35,958 nucleotides of DNA from Secundilactobacillus collinoides DSM 20515 = JCM 1123 (lineage in GTDB: Bacteria > Bacillota > Bacilli > Lactobacillales > Lactobacillaceae). Each line of letters begins with the position of its first letter. The first letter of the stretch is position 1. Location of the stretch: NCBI RefSeq assembly GCF_001435975.1, contig NZ_AYYR01000004.1:1-35958 (forward strand), written 5' to 3'. Of this stretch, positions 24,767-32,485 are shown one piece after another. The notes below the pieces were generated by a model. That model was not told the origin of the DNA. It saw only the letters and a list, made by a program, of their open reading frames with translations, and did not search any database. The translations under genes were made by a program, and so were the position numbers.

Positions 24767-24955
24767 TTAAAATTCGTTATAAATAAAATGTGCGCCGTTC
24801 ACACCGCAATAGTCGTAAAGATAGACCAGCGCTAAAATTATGAGAAAGTAACTGACGGTCTTGACTGCAAAGTGCAGTACTGCCGTGTTCTGTGAGGCCC
24901 ATGCGGTCACCTTATTGACGAGGCGACCGTGGACGTTCATTAGTGGATTCACCAT
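24767..24955 (-). CDS. dltX: DltX, small membrane protein of the Dlt system
   Basis: A 62-residue single-pass protein. The membrane segment (VKTVSYFLIILALVYLYDY) and the C-terminal motif AHFIYNEF define DltX, whose tail accepts D-alanine in the Dlt relay. Most homologues have about 50 residues, so the N-terminus here is slightly long. The start could be the ATG at 24955 (AAAGGA ten bases upstream), the TTG at 24958, or an internal ATG at 24937. As first gene of the operon it confirms a typical lactobacillus dltXABCD order. Confidence 0.9.
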   Translation of the reverse strand: MVNPLMNVHGRLVNKVTAWASQNTAVLHFAVKTVSYFLIILALVYLYDYCGVNGAHFIYNEF

Positions 24956-25038
24956 CAATCATCCGTCCTTTCCTTATGAACTGACATCATTCTAGCGACT
25001 ATGGCCAAACCGCACTATTTACAGTTGGTAAGCATCAT

Positions 25039-25115
25039 CTTAGAATTTCTAAGAATCGCGTTCAGAATCAGCGATCGAGGGGTTTATCTGACTGTCTAAA
25101 ATGCTGATTTATCAG
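25039..25115 (-). promoter_or_regulatory. Palindromes in the dlt upstream region
   Basis: CTTAGAA-T-TTCTAAG (25039-25053) is a perfect 7-bp inverted repeat, and CTGAT-TT-ATCAG (25104-25115) a second one. On the - strand the first lies in the spacer of a weak candidate promoter, CTGAAC-N17-TAAGAT. These are the only candidates for dlt control that I see. Confidence 0.35.
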
Positions 25116-25173
25116 TATTTCGGGACACTTTTATCATCTCAATTTTTTAGCCATTAATCCCGTTTAAAAACAT

Positions 25174-25210
25174 CAAAAAAACACCGCACACCCAAATCGG
25201 GTATGCGGTG
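25174..25210 (-). terminator. Terminator of the two-component system operon
   Basis: On the - strand CACCGCA (25210-25204) pairs with TGCGGTG (25188-25182), with an inner ACCC/GGGT stem, followed by T7. It separates the sensor operon from the dlt operon. Confidence 0.85.
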
Positions 25211-25223
25211 CCGGACTCTTTAA

Positions 25224-26612
25224 TTACATTGAAATTGGAAACGATACTTGAAAAATACTGCCTTGCGGGGCGTTGTCCACAATCTTGATCTGACCATGGT
25301 TGGAAACAACCAGTTGTTTGACGATGGCGAGACCCAGCCCGTTTCCGGGGATCTCCTGGTCCACGCGGTAGAACCGGTCGAACACCTTTGTCTTCTGATT
25401 ATCCGTGATCCCGCGGCCCTGGTCCGCCACGGTCATAATAGCGTACTGCCCGTCACTGGTGAGACCGACTCTAATGTCACTGCCTGTCGGCGAATATTTC
25501 TGCGCGTTATCCAGCAGGCTCACGAGAATCTGCTGCACGCTGTCGGCATTAGTTCGCGCCTTCACGTCCGGCGTAATTGCCAGTTCGATTGGCCGCTTCA
25601 AACCGTCACGATACCGCTCGACAATGCCGGTGACCGTTTCACTCAAATCGACATCACTGAGTGCGAGTGAGCGCTGACTGGCGCGCGACAGTTTCAGCAG
25701 GTTTTCAATCATCGTCTGCATCCGCTTGGATTCCTTGTCAATAAAGTCCAGTGACGTTGGAATGATTTCCGGGTGTTCATCACCGTGGCGTTTGATCATC
25801 TCGACATGCCCGCGAATCCCGGCAATCGGCGTCCGCAGTTCATGAGAGGCATTTGAAACAAATTGGCGGTCCGCCTCTGACCGTTGGTTCAACGATGCCA
25901 AGAGGTGGTTGAATTCAATGCTCAGATCGTGGACTTCCTGTGGCGTTTTCGGCACTGGTAACTGCGCGGTCCCGGCAGTTTCAACATCCTTGGTATGAAT
26001 CTTCGAACTGCGCGTCAATTGCACCAGCGGCCGGTTTAGGCGCTTAGCAACCCAATAAATCAGCGCTGTCCCAATAATAAAGCTCAGCAGTGCAATGCCA
26101 AGAATGGTCGCTACAATTTTCCCCATCAGATCAATGACATCATCCAGCCTTAACCAGACATCGTACTGAACGCCCGTTTCGTTTTCCTTAACATCCTGCT
26201 TCGTTACTGATTTTAAATGGTAGTAATAAACATTATTTTTTGAACGGGCAATGTGCCCCAGCAGCAATGGGTCGCTGGGCTTTGCCTTGCTTTTTTTCAA
26301 AAACCGCTGGGCGTTTTTCGAATAGAACGTTTGGCCCTTTTTATGCACCGGATTAGTAATGACTCGAATAAACGTATTTTTCGTGTCATTAGCCCGGCTA
26401 AAGCGCCACCAGTTCCACATCGAGCGGTCACCGATAAACGACCTTTTCAGACCCTTCATGGTACTTTCTGTGGCCTCCTGGCGCACGTGAATCAAATTAG
26501 CCCCAGCATACGAAATGACCGCAGCACTTGTCAAAAGCGTGACAATGACCAGCATCAGCGCGTACACGCGGGTGATCCGGGCAGCACTTGAATTAAACAA
26601 TGTCTTTGTCAT
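25224..26612 (-). CDS. Sensor histidine kinase with extracellular domain
   Basis: A 462-residue membrane kinase. Membrane segments lie at about residues 14-38 and 165-189, bracketing a 125-residue extracellular sensor domain. A HAMP linker (WVAKRLNRPLVQLTRSS) follows, then the HisKA box FVSNASHELRTPIAG with phospho-acceptor His257, and the ATPase domain with DNAQKYSPTG (N box), VADQGRGI (G1) and GNGLGLAIVKQL (G2). It should phosphorylate the regulator encoded just upstream, whose stop it overlaps by 4 bases. The pair resembles ArlRS/CsrRS-type envelope systems. Its position next to dltXABCD suggests, but does not prove, control of teichoic acid D-alanylation. The signal is unknown. Confidence 0.88.
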   Translation of the reverse strand: MTKTLFNSSAARITRVYALMLVIVTLLTSAAVISYAGANLIHVRQEATESTMKGLKRSFIGDRSMWNWWRFSRANDTKNTFIRVITNPVHKKGQTFYSKNAQRFLKKSKAKPSDPLLLGHIARSKNNVYYYHLKSVTKQDVKENETGVQYDVWLRLDDVIDLMGKIVATILGIALLSFIIGTALIYWVAKRLNRPLVQLTRSSKIHTKDVETAGTAQLPVPKTPQEVHDLSIEFNHLLASLNQRSEADRQFVSNASHELRTPIAGIRGHVEMIKRHGDEHPEIIPTSLDFIDKESKRMQTMIENLLKLSRASQRSLALSDVDLSETVTGIVERYRDGLKRPIELAITPDVKARTNADSVQQILVSLLDNAQKYSPTGSDIRVGLTSDGQYAIMTVADQGRGITDNQKTKVFDRFYRVDQEIPGNGLGLAIVKQLVVSNHGQIKIVDNAPQGSIFQVSFPISM

Positions 26613-27304
26613 TTGGCTTCCTCGCCCAGCCGGTAGCCCACACCGCGAATCGTTTCGATCAGCGGCTGGTCAGAATACTTATCCAGCTTTGTCCGCAAGT
26701 ACCGGACGTACACGTCGACAATGTTGACCTGACCCTCGAAGTTCACGCCCCAGACGAGATCTAATAGCTCATCGCGGGTCAGGGCTTCCCCCTGGTGTTG
26801 GATCATCGTCAGCAGCAATTCATATTCCCGCTGGGTCAGCTGCACCACGTTATCGCCATAGGTCACCTGGCGCGCTTTGGCATCCAACGTTAGGTTGCCA
26901 AGCTGGTAGGTCTCATCGCGGTTCGTGTGCTGCTCACTGTGCCGCAAAATGACCCGGATCCGCGCCAATAATTCCTCAATGTCAAACGGCTTAGTGATGT
27001 AATCATCGGCGCCGGCATCCAGACCGGATACTTTATCCCCAACGTAATCTCGGGCGGTCATCATGATGATCGGCACATCGTCGTTTTGTTTGCGGATTCG
27101 CCGAATAACGGCTAACCCGTCAAGTCCGGGCAGCATCCAGTCTAAAATCAACAGTGAAATCTTGTTTTTATTAGCAGCGTACTTCTCCAGCGCATCTTCG
27201 CCCCGCGTCGCCGTGATCACATCATAATCTTCAAATTGCAGTTCTTGTTGCAGATACGAGATTAGGCTGTCTTCGTCCTCAACAAGTAAAATAGTGACTT
27301 TCAT
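26609..27304 (-). CDS. Response regulator, OmpR/PhoB family (ArlR-like)
   Basis: A 231-residue regulator. The receiver domain has the acidic pair VEDED, phospho-acceptor Asp55 in LILDWMLPG, MMTARD with the switch Thr, and DDYITKPFDIEELLARI with the conserved Lys. The C-terminal winged helix (QLTQREYELLLTM, NIVDVYVRYLRTKLD, IETIRGVGYRL) binds DNA direct repeats. The ATG follows AAGGAG, spaced nine bases. The upstream region carries CTGGC repeats that may serve autoregulation. It precedes the kinase gene with a 4-base overlap. Confidence 0.92.
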   Translation of the reverse strand: MKVTILLVEDEDSLISYLQQELQFEDYDVITATRGEDALEKYAANKNKISLLILDWMLPGLDGLAVIRRIRKQNDDVPIIMMTARDYVGDKVSGLDAGADDYITKPFDIEELLARIRVILRHSEQHTNRDETYQLGNLTLDAKARQVTYGDNVVQLTQREYELLLTMIQHQGEALTRDELLDLVWGVNFEGQVNIVDVYVRYLRTKLDKYSDQPLIETIRGVGYRLGEEAK

Positions 27305-27347
27305 TACGATTTTTCTCCTTAATCAACTTTTGTCCCCAACGGACACA

Positions 27348-27390
27348 CTGGCCATGTGGTGCCAGTTTTACATACTTGTACGGCCAGTTT
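27348..27390 (-). promoter_or_regulatory. Repeated ACTGGC elements upstream of the response regulator gene
   Basis: GCCAGTTT occurs at 27361-27368 and 27383-27390, 22 bp apart (two helical turns), and ACTGGC in inverse orientation at 27348-27353. They lie 45-85 bases before the start codon, where an OmpR-type regulator could bind its own promoter. ATGACA with TAATAA 17 bases later, near 27456-27428, is a weak candidate promoter. Confidence 0.35.
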
Positions 27391-27463
27391 AGCATGTTCC
27401 CTACGATGATTGGCGAATTTTAGCATTTATTATCATTTTTTTGAACAACTGTCATGCTCGCAA

Positions 27464-27503
27464 TAAAAAATCCCCGGCGACCCGCTTTTGGGTTGCTGAG
27501 GAT
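27464..27503 (-). terminator. Terminator of the ABC exporter gene
   Basis: A 14-bp imperfect stem (27470-27483 with 27490-27503) is followed on the - strand by T6. It stands about 190 bases after the exporter stop and just before the regulator promoter region. Confidence 0.75.
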
Positions 27504-27696
27504 CACATAGATCAGTATCGCTTTCATGTACGGCGCATTGTTTTTGTCTACCGAAGGCACAGTCAAGGCGTCACCTTATGCACTGATAGCATCAATAGCC
27601 CTAATCTTTGTGCACACTTTCCTCGTAACTGAAACGAATAACAAATTACGGATTTAACGTCAGATAAACTGAATTTATCCCCGTGACCCCTGACAG

Positions 27697-29505
27697 TTAT
27701 TCAAATTGGGCATTGTACAATCCGGCATAGGTGCCGTTCAGGACCATCAAACTCGCATGGTTCCCTTGTTCAACAACTTTACCAGCAGCCATGACCACAA
27801 TTTTATCCGCGTTATGAATCGTTGACAATCGGTGGGCAATCACCAGCGATGTTCTGGACTTTAATAGGTTGTCCAGGGCGTGCTGGATTGCCTTTTCCGA
27901 CTCGTTATCCAAACTGGCCGTTGCTTCGTCTAAAATGATGATTGGTGCGTCCTTAAGCAGGGCACGCGCAATCGATAACCGTTGTTTTTGACCACCGGAC
28001 AGTTTGACACCCCGTTCGCCAACTTGTGTGTCGAGCTGGTCCGGCAGCTGTTTGACAAAGGTCGTGAGGTCCGCCATGTCAATCACATGCCACACCTCAT
28101 CATCAGTCGCATCCGGCCGGCCATACAGAATGTTGTCCTTGATACTGCCATCGAGAATGAAAACGTCTTGGGAGACGATGGCAATGTGTTGCCGTAAATC
28201 CGCCATTTTAATTTTTTTAATGGGCACACCATCAAAGGTGATGTCGCCGCCCTGCAAGTCATAGAACCGGTCAATCAGTCGCGTAATGGTCGTTTTACCG
28301 GAACCGGAATGCCCGACTAACGCGGTTGTTTTACCATACGGGATGGTGAAACTGATGTCCTGCAACGTTGGCTCGTCCTTCTTAGAATTGTCTTTCGCGT
28401 CATAAGAAAAGTTCACCTTATCCAGCGCTACCCCGGTCTTGAGATCTGGAAACGCCACCGGGTCGTCATCATCCACAATTGCGGGCGTTTCCTTCAAAAT
28501 CGTTTGAATACGACCGTAAGAAACCAGTGCTTGCTGCAGTTGGTTCAACAGCCGCGTAAACGATTGAATCGGACTCTGAACCATGGCGACATAGGTAATG
28601 TAGGCGACCAGCGCCCCAACGGTCAGCTCGCCGTGCATGATAAAGTAGGCCCCCAGCAGCAAAATGATGGCGGTACCGACGTAGTTGATACCGTCGATCA
28701 GCGGGTTGAAAATGGCCTGGTTGCGCCCGGCATCAATTAAGTCCTGCCGGTTCGTCTGGGCAACCTTGTCGAACCGTTTGGATTCCAGCCCCTCACTAGT
28801 AAAACTCTTGATGAGGTCGATCTGGGTCAGCGTCTGCTGCATCTGGTTAGACATCCGTGCCTGAGAAGCCCGGGCTCGGTGAAAAGCGTCCCGAATCCGT
28901 TTTCGAAAGACCCGGTAGACCAAAAACTCAAACGGGAACGTCAGGCTTACAGCGAGTGCCATCTGCCAGTTAATGTAAAAAATCAGTCCCAACACCCCAA
29001 CGAACGTGAAGATGTTGCCGATCATGCTGAGCATGTTAGCAGAGATCAGGCTCTGCAAATTGTTAATATCACTGGTCAGCCGGGTCATCAGATCCCCAGT
29101 TTTGCTGGATTCAAAAAACTTCGTATCCATCTTTAACAAGTAACGATACAGTTGATTCCGCAACTCGGTAATCGCGTTTTGACTCATGACACTCATGTAG
29201 TAGGTCGACACGTAGTTAAACAAACCGAGCACCAGTGCCGTCAGCAACAGCGCACCGATGGCCGTGAAGAGCCAGGTATAATCCTTCTGCGGAATGACCT
29301 TATCAATAATGAACTGTTCAATTTGCGGCATAACAAATTGCAGCAACGTGATAATGGTCAGTGCCAAAACGTTGACGATCAGCAGCCAGCGCCTATTGAG
29401 TACCTTGCCGAAAACAAATTTAAACATATCTAGTAGTGAATTATCTTGGTTATCTAAGTCGTCTTGCAGGATGTTTGGTTCAGTTTGTTTTGACGATGCT
29501 TGCAT
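27697..29505 (-). CDS. ABC exporter half-transporter (multidrug/lipid type)
   Basis: A 602-residue fused membrane-ATPase protein. Six membrane helices occupy about residues 35-320, including the coupling block ELRNQLYRYLLKMDTKFFE and SKTGDLMTRLTSDI, typical of BmrA/MsbA/LmrA-like exporters. The ATPase domain has Walker A GHSGSGKTTI near residue 395, Q-loop IVSQDVFILDGS, signature KLSGGQKQRL, Walker B PIIILDEATASLD and the H-loop AHRLS. It should work as a homodimer, or with another half-transporter not present here. The ATG at 29505 follows GAGGGGG; an upstream in-frame TTG at 29550 lacks a site. It is divergent from the acyltransferase/GT8 operon and may share its control region. Confidence 0.88.
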   Translation of the reverse strand: MQASSKQTEPNILQDDLDNQDNSLLDMFKFVFGKVLNRRWLLIVNVLALTIITLLQFVMPQIEQFIIDKVIPQKDYTWLFTAIGALLLTALVLGLFNYVSTYYMSVMSQNAITELRNQLYRYLLKMDTKFFESSKTGDLMTRLTSDINNLQSLISANMLSMIGNIFTFVGVLGLIFYINWQMALAVSLTFPFEFLVYRVFRKRIRDAFHRARASQARMSNQMQQTLTQIDLIKSFTSEGLESKRFDKVAQTNRQDLIDAGRNQAIFNPLIDGINYVGTAIILLLGAYFIMHGELTVGALVAYITYVAMVQSPIQSFTRLLNQLQQALVSYGRIQTILKETPAIVDDDDPVAFPDLKTGVALDKVNFSYDAKDNSKKDEPTLQDISFTIPYGKTTALVGHSGSGKTTITRLIDRFYDLQGGDITFDGVPIKKIKMADLRQHIAIVSQDVFILDGSIKDNILYGRPDATDDEVWHVIDMADLTTFVKQLPDQLDTQVGERGVKLSGGQKQRLSIARALLKDAPIIILDEATASLDNESEKAIQHALDNLLKSRTSLVIAHRLSTIHNADKIVVMAAGKVVEQGNHASLMVLNGTYAGLYNAQFE

Positions 29506-29691
29506 TCTAACGTGCCCCCTCTTTAGTTTCCAGGCCGTGAAGCCCCTCAAATCACGACCGTCTCAGTTAATTTCGCCATAGTAGCTTACCGCCTTCAGTG
29601 CCGAAACACCAGCAATTAGCTCATATAATCAACATTTAAACGTAATCAGTTTAAAAACCATGATTTATTTTCTAGGCCAGCCTAACTTTGC

Positions 29692-29719
29692 TTGTAACTT
29701 GGTTGAAAGGTGCTATACT
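29692..29719 (+). promoter_or_regulatory. Promoter upstream of the acyltransferase/GT8 operon
   Basis: TTGTAA (29692-29697), a 16-base spacer and TATACT (29714-29719). Transcription would begin near 29726, upstream of both operator copies, so a bound repressor would act as a roadblock. A weaker alternative, TTGCAA-N17-TTATTT (29805-29833), lies between the operators. Confidence 0.5.
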
Positions 29720-29753
29720 GATTTTGTGAGAAAGGGACAGGTGAGTTTGCGAA

Positions 29754-29778
29754 AAAAGTTGAGTGAGCGCTCAACACA
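29754..29778. promoter_or_regulatory. TetR-like operator, copy 1
   Basis: The core GTTGAGTGAGCGCTCAAC contains the perfect palindrome TGAGCGCTCA, typical of TetR-family operators. The same 25 bases recur at 29842-29866. No TetR gene is in the window. Confidence 0.7.
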
Positions 29779-29841
29779 TTTTTATTCTTTTTACGCTGTT
29801 ACATTTGCAATTGATTTTTAACACACTTTATTTTTTATTTC

Positions 29842-29866
29842 AAAAGTTGAGTGAGCGCTCAACACA
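29842..29866. promoter_or_regulatory. TetR-like operator, copy 2
   Basis: Identical over 25 bases to copy 1, 88 bases downstream in the same orientation, and about 60 bases before the first gene of the operon. The identity over such a length, in otherwise AT-rich DNA, argues for selection. Confidence 0.7.
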
Positions 29867-29924
29867 CCATTTTCGGAATAACTGTTCCTTTTTCCATAAT
29901 TTTAGCGATTCGAGGTGAATTTTG

Positions 29925-30707
29925 TTGACTCAAACAGCCACTCATCAAACCAGGTATTATCGCAGTTACACTGACGATTTTGTGACCACTAACCAGCAGC
30001 ATCAGTCCCTCAGCGCAGGTTTCAAATGGCTTCATACAAATCCTGTCTACCGCGCAACTGCAAACGTCGTCTATCGGCTCTTCCGATTGATTGGCTGGTT
30101 ATACTGGCGGCTTTGGCGCGGGGTTCGTATCCAGAACAGAGCAGTGCTGAAACCTTATCGACACACCGGCATCTTTCTTTACGGCAACCACACCCAACCA
30201 GTTGGCGACGTCTTCATGCCAATGCTGGTCACCAAGCCGCAGCGTGTCGATACGTTGGCGGCACCGGCAAATTTGGGCGTGCCCGTTATCGGCAGGGTGG
30301 TCCCGATGGGCGCGTTAATCGTCCCTTCCGACTTTCATCAAATGCCGGCATTCACCCAAGCGATTCGTGCTCGTTTAGCCGAGAACCGCGCCATAATGGT
30401 TTACCCAGAGGCCCACGTTTGGCCATACTATACCAAGATCCGGCCCTTTTCCCGAGCCACGTTTCATTACCCAGTTGCGGCCAAAGCGCCAACTTTTTCG
30501 GTGACAACCACCTATCAGCGCTCGCACTGGCGGCACCGACCTGCCATGACCGTTTTCGTTGACGGGCCGTTCTTCCCAGACGCGGCGTTGACTGCCACTC
30601 AGCAGCAAGAACAACTCTGCCAGCAAGTTACTGCCCAACTTAAAAAGCGGTGCCGTGACCACAACACAATTGAATACATTCACTACGAAAGGGAGGCGTC
30701 AAAATGA
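29925..30707 (+). CDS. PlsC-like acyltransferase (lysophospholipid acyltransferase superfamily)
   Basis: A 260-residue protein of the PlsC/LPLAT superfamily, which transfers acyl chains from acyl-ACP or acyl-CoA to glycerolipids or other acceptors at the membrane. Motif I is GNHTQPVGD, where His and Asp are five residues apart rather than the usual four. A motif-III equivalent reads VYPEAHVWPYYTKIRPF. The stretch YRLFRLIGWLYWRLWRGV near residue 50 could bind the membrane. AGGTG (29913-29917) best suits the TTG at 29925; TTG 29922 is the alternative. It overlaps the GT8 gene by 4 bases and shares motifs with the last gene of the operon. The acceptor is unknown; a glycolipid or glycopolymer is likely from context. 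Confidence 0.75.
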   Translation: MTQTATHQTRYYRSYTDDFVTTNQQHQSLSAGFKWLHTNPVYRATANVVYRLFRLIGWLYWRLWRGVRIQNRAVLKPYRHTGIFLYGNHTQPVGDVFMPMLVTKPQRVDTLAAPANLGVPVIGRVVPMGALIVPSDFHQMPAFTQAIRARLAENRAIMVYPEAHVWPYYTKIRPFSRATFHYPVAAKAPTFSVTTTYQRSHWRHRPAMTVFVDGPFFPDAALTATQQQEQLCQQVTAQLKKRCRDHNTIEYIHYEREASK

Positions 30708-31537
30708 ACATTCTATACTGTGGCGACGCCAACATGGCAGATGGCCTGTTGCTTTCGATTCTGTCGCTGCGCCACCATCATCAGCAATCATTGCACATTT
30801 ATATTCTAACGGCGACGCTGCAAACAGCTCAGAAAACCTACCGACCACTGTCAAACCAAACCGTTGCCTTTTTGGAAACACAATTAAAGCAGGATGATCC
30901 GGATAACACTATCCAAAAAATCGACATCACCTCGCAATTTAACGCTGAGATGCCAACGGCCAATATGGACACCCTGTTCACCCCTTACTGTATGTTACGT
31001 CTGTTTTGCGACCAACTACCGGAACTGCCGGATAGGCTCTTGTATTTAGACACTGATGTCATCTGTCGCCAATCACTCGATGACCTCTACCACGAGCCGT
31101 TATCCGGTGTGGAAATTGCCGGTGTGCCCGACTACTACGGCCGCTGGTTCTTCCACAATCAGATAACCCGTTTTGATTACCTGAATTCCGGCGTGCTGCT
31201 CATGAATTTAAAGTTTATCCGGCAAACGGGTCTCCTGAGACGTTGCCGGCAGCTCTGTCGTGACAAACAGCTCTTCATGCCCAATCAATCCGCACTCAAC
31301 AAATTGGCCGTTGCCAAGCGCATTTTGCCACGACAATTCAACGAACAGCGCCGCTTGCATGGCGACACAGTGTTACAGCATTTCACGACCAGTTTTCGGC
31401 TTTTCCCCTGGGTTCACACACTCACGGTAAAGCCCTGGCAGGTATCTAAAATGCACGATGAATTGGGACTGCATGAGTACGATGCCCTATTGTCCCAGTA
31501 TCAAGCACTCGAACCGCAACTTAAGGAGGTGGCCTAA
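30704..31537 (+). CDS. GT8-family glycosyltransferase
   Basis: A 277-residue retaining transferase with the GT-A fold. NILYCGDANMADGLLLSILS forms the nucleotide-binding start, LLYLDTDVICRQSL has the DXD, and FDYLNSGVLLMNLKFIRQ and KPWQVSKMHDEL are later GT8 blocks. GGGAGG lies seven bases before the ATG. It sits between an acyltransferase and a second GT8 gene. GT8 enzymes use UDP-glucose or UDP-galactose in most characterised cases; here donor and acceptor are not known. It overlaps its upstream neighbour by 4 bases and touches the next gene without a gap. Confidence 0.85.
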   Translation: MNILYCGDANMADGLLLSILSLRHHHQQSLHIYILTATLQTAQKTYRPLSNQTVAFLETQLKQDDPDNTIQKIDITSQFNAEMPTANMDTLFTPYCMLRLFCDQLPELPDRLLYLDTDVICRQSLDDLYHEPLSGVEIAGVPDYYGRWFFHNQITRFDYLNSGVLLMNLKFIRQTGLLRRCRQLCRDKQLFMPNQSALNKLAVAKRILPRQFNEQRRLHGDTVLQHFTTSFRLFPWVHTLTVKPWQVSKMHDELGLHEYDALLSQYQALEPQLKEVA

Positions 31538-32485
31538 TTGACCATACCTATCTTTTACGCCGTGGATAACCATTACGCACCTTATTTAGCCGTCTCGTTG
31601 CAGTCCCTCATGGCGAACGCGAACCCCAGTAACACCTATCAGATCATCATCATGGCAGAGGACCTTTCCAAGACCAACCGTGTTAAATTGCAGTCGCTGG
31701 TGACTGCCAGCCGGTTCCACCTCACGTTTAAACAGATCAATCCGGCCCTCTTAGCTGAGATCACCGACACAGACAACAAACTGCGCATGGATTATTTCAC
31801 GTTTACCATCTATTTCAGATTATTTATTGCCGATCTGTTTCCGCAATATGACAAGGCTGTTTACCTGGATGCCGACACCGTTGTGCTCGATGATATCAGT
31901 CACCTATACAGCACACCTATTGGGGACAACCTGATTGCTGCCGCAAAGGACCCGACCATCGCTGGGAAACCAGTCACGGCCGCTTACGCCACAAACGCAA
32001 TCGGTGTTGCTGCCGACCACTACATCAACTCAGGCGTGCTGGTGATGAACCTGCATGCACTGCGGGCAATGCAGTTCAGTTCCGTCTTCTTGAACCTGCT
32101 GAACACCTACCACGTTACCTGTTTAGCACCCGATCAAGACTATCTCAACGCCATGTGTCAGCAACGGACTGCCCTACTGGACCCATCTTGGAACGTCCAA
32201 ATGGAAACGCGGCCTAGCACCCATCAATCACTGATCCACTTCAATCTATTCGCTAAACCCTGGCACTACACAAATGTCGCAAACGAAAGCTACTTTTGGA
32301 ATTACGCCAAACAAACGCCCTACTATGCCGAGATGCGGACGAGTCTTCTCACCTACAGCGAAACGGCAAAGGCTGCTGATAAAATAAATTTCCAACGCAT
32401 CTTAAAGGTCGCAGAAACCCAGGCAACTGCGACCAACACGTTTCGTCAGATTCGTGACCAAAACCGGGAAGAAGTGGTCATATGA
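31538..32485 (+). CDS. GT8-family glycosyltransferase
   Basis: A 315-residue GT8 enzyme, distinct in sequence from its neighbour. IPIFYAVDNHYAPYLAVSLQ begins the fold, KAVYLDADTVVLDDISHL carries the DXD, and HYINSGVLVMNLHALRAM, APDQDYLNAMC and HFNLFAKPWHY follow in family order. The start is a TTG eight bases after a strong AAGGAGG site. The C-terminal 50 residues are polar and helical and may contact the membrane or partner proteins. It overlaps the second acyltransferase gene by 4 bases. Two GT8 genes in series suggest that two sugars are added in turn, or that two acceptors exist. Confidence 0.85.
   Translation: MTIPIFYAVDNHYAPYLAVSLQSLMANANPSNTYQIIIMAEDLSKTNRVKLQSLVTASRFHLTFKQINPALLAEITDTDNKLRMDYFTFTIYFRLFIADLFPQYDKAVYLDADTVVLDDISHLYSTPIGDNLIAAAKDPTIAGKPVTAAYATNAIGVAADHYINSGVLVMNLHALRAMQFSSVFLNLLNTYHVTCLAPDQDYLNAMCQQRTALLDPSWNVQMETRPSTHQSLIHFNLFAKPWHYTNVANESYFWNYAKQTPYYAEMRTSLLTYSETAKAADKINFQRILKVAETQATATNTFRQIRDQNREEVVI

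Noticed and set aside
29741-29821. 26-codon GTG-start frame across the first TetR-like operator
   Set aside because: Weak ribosome site; the shared codons are explained by the 25-bp operator, which recurs at the second copy without this frame's context.
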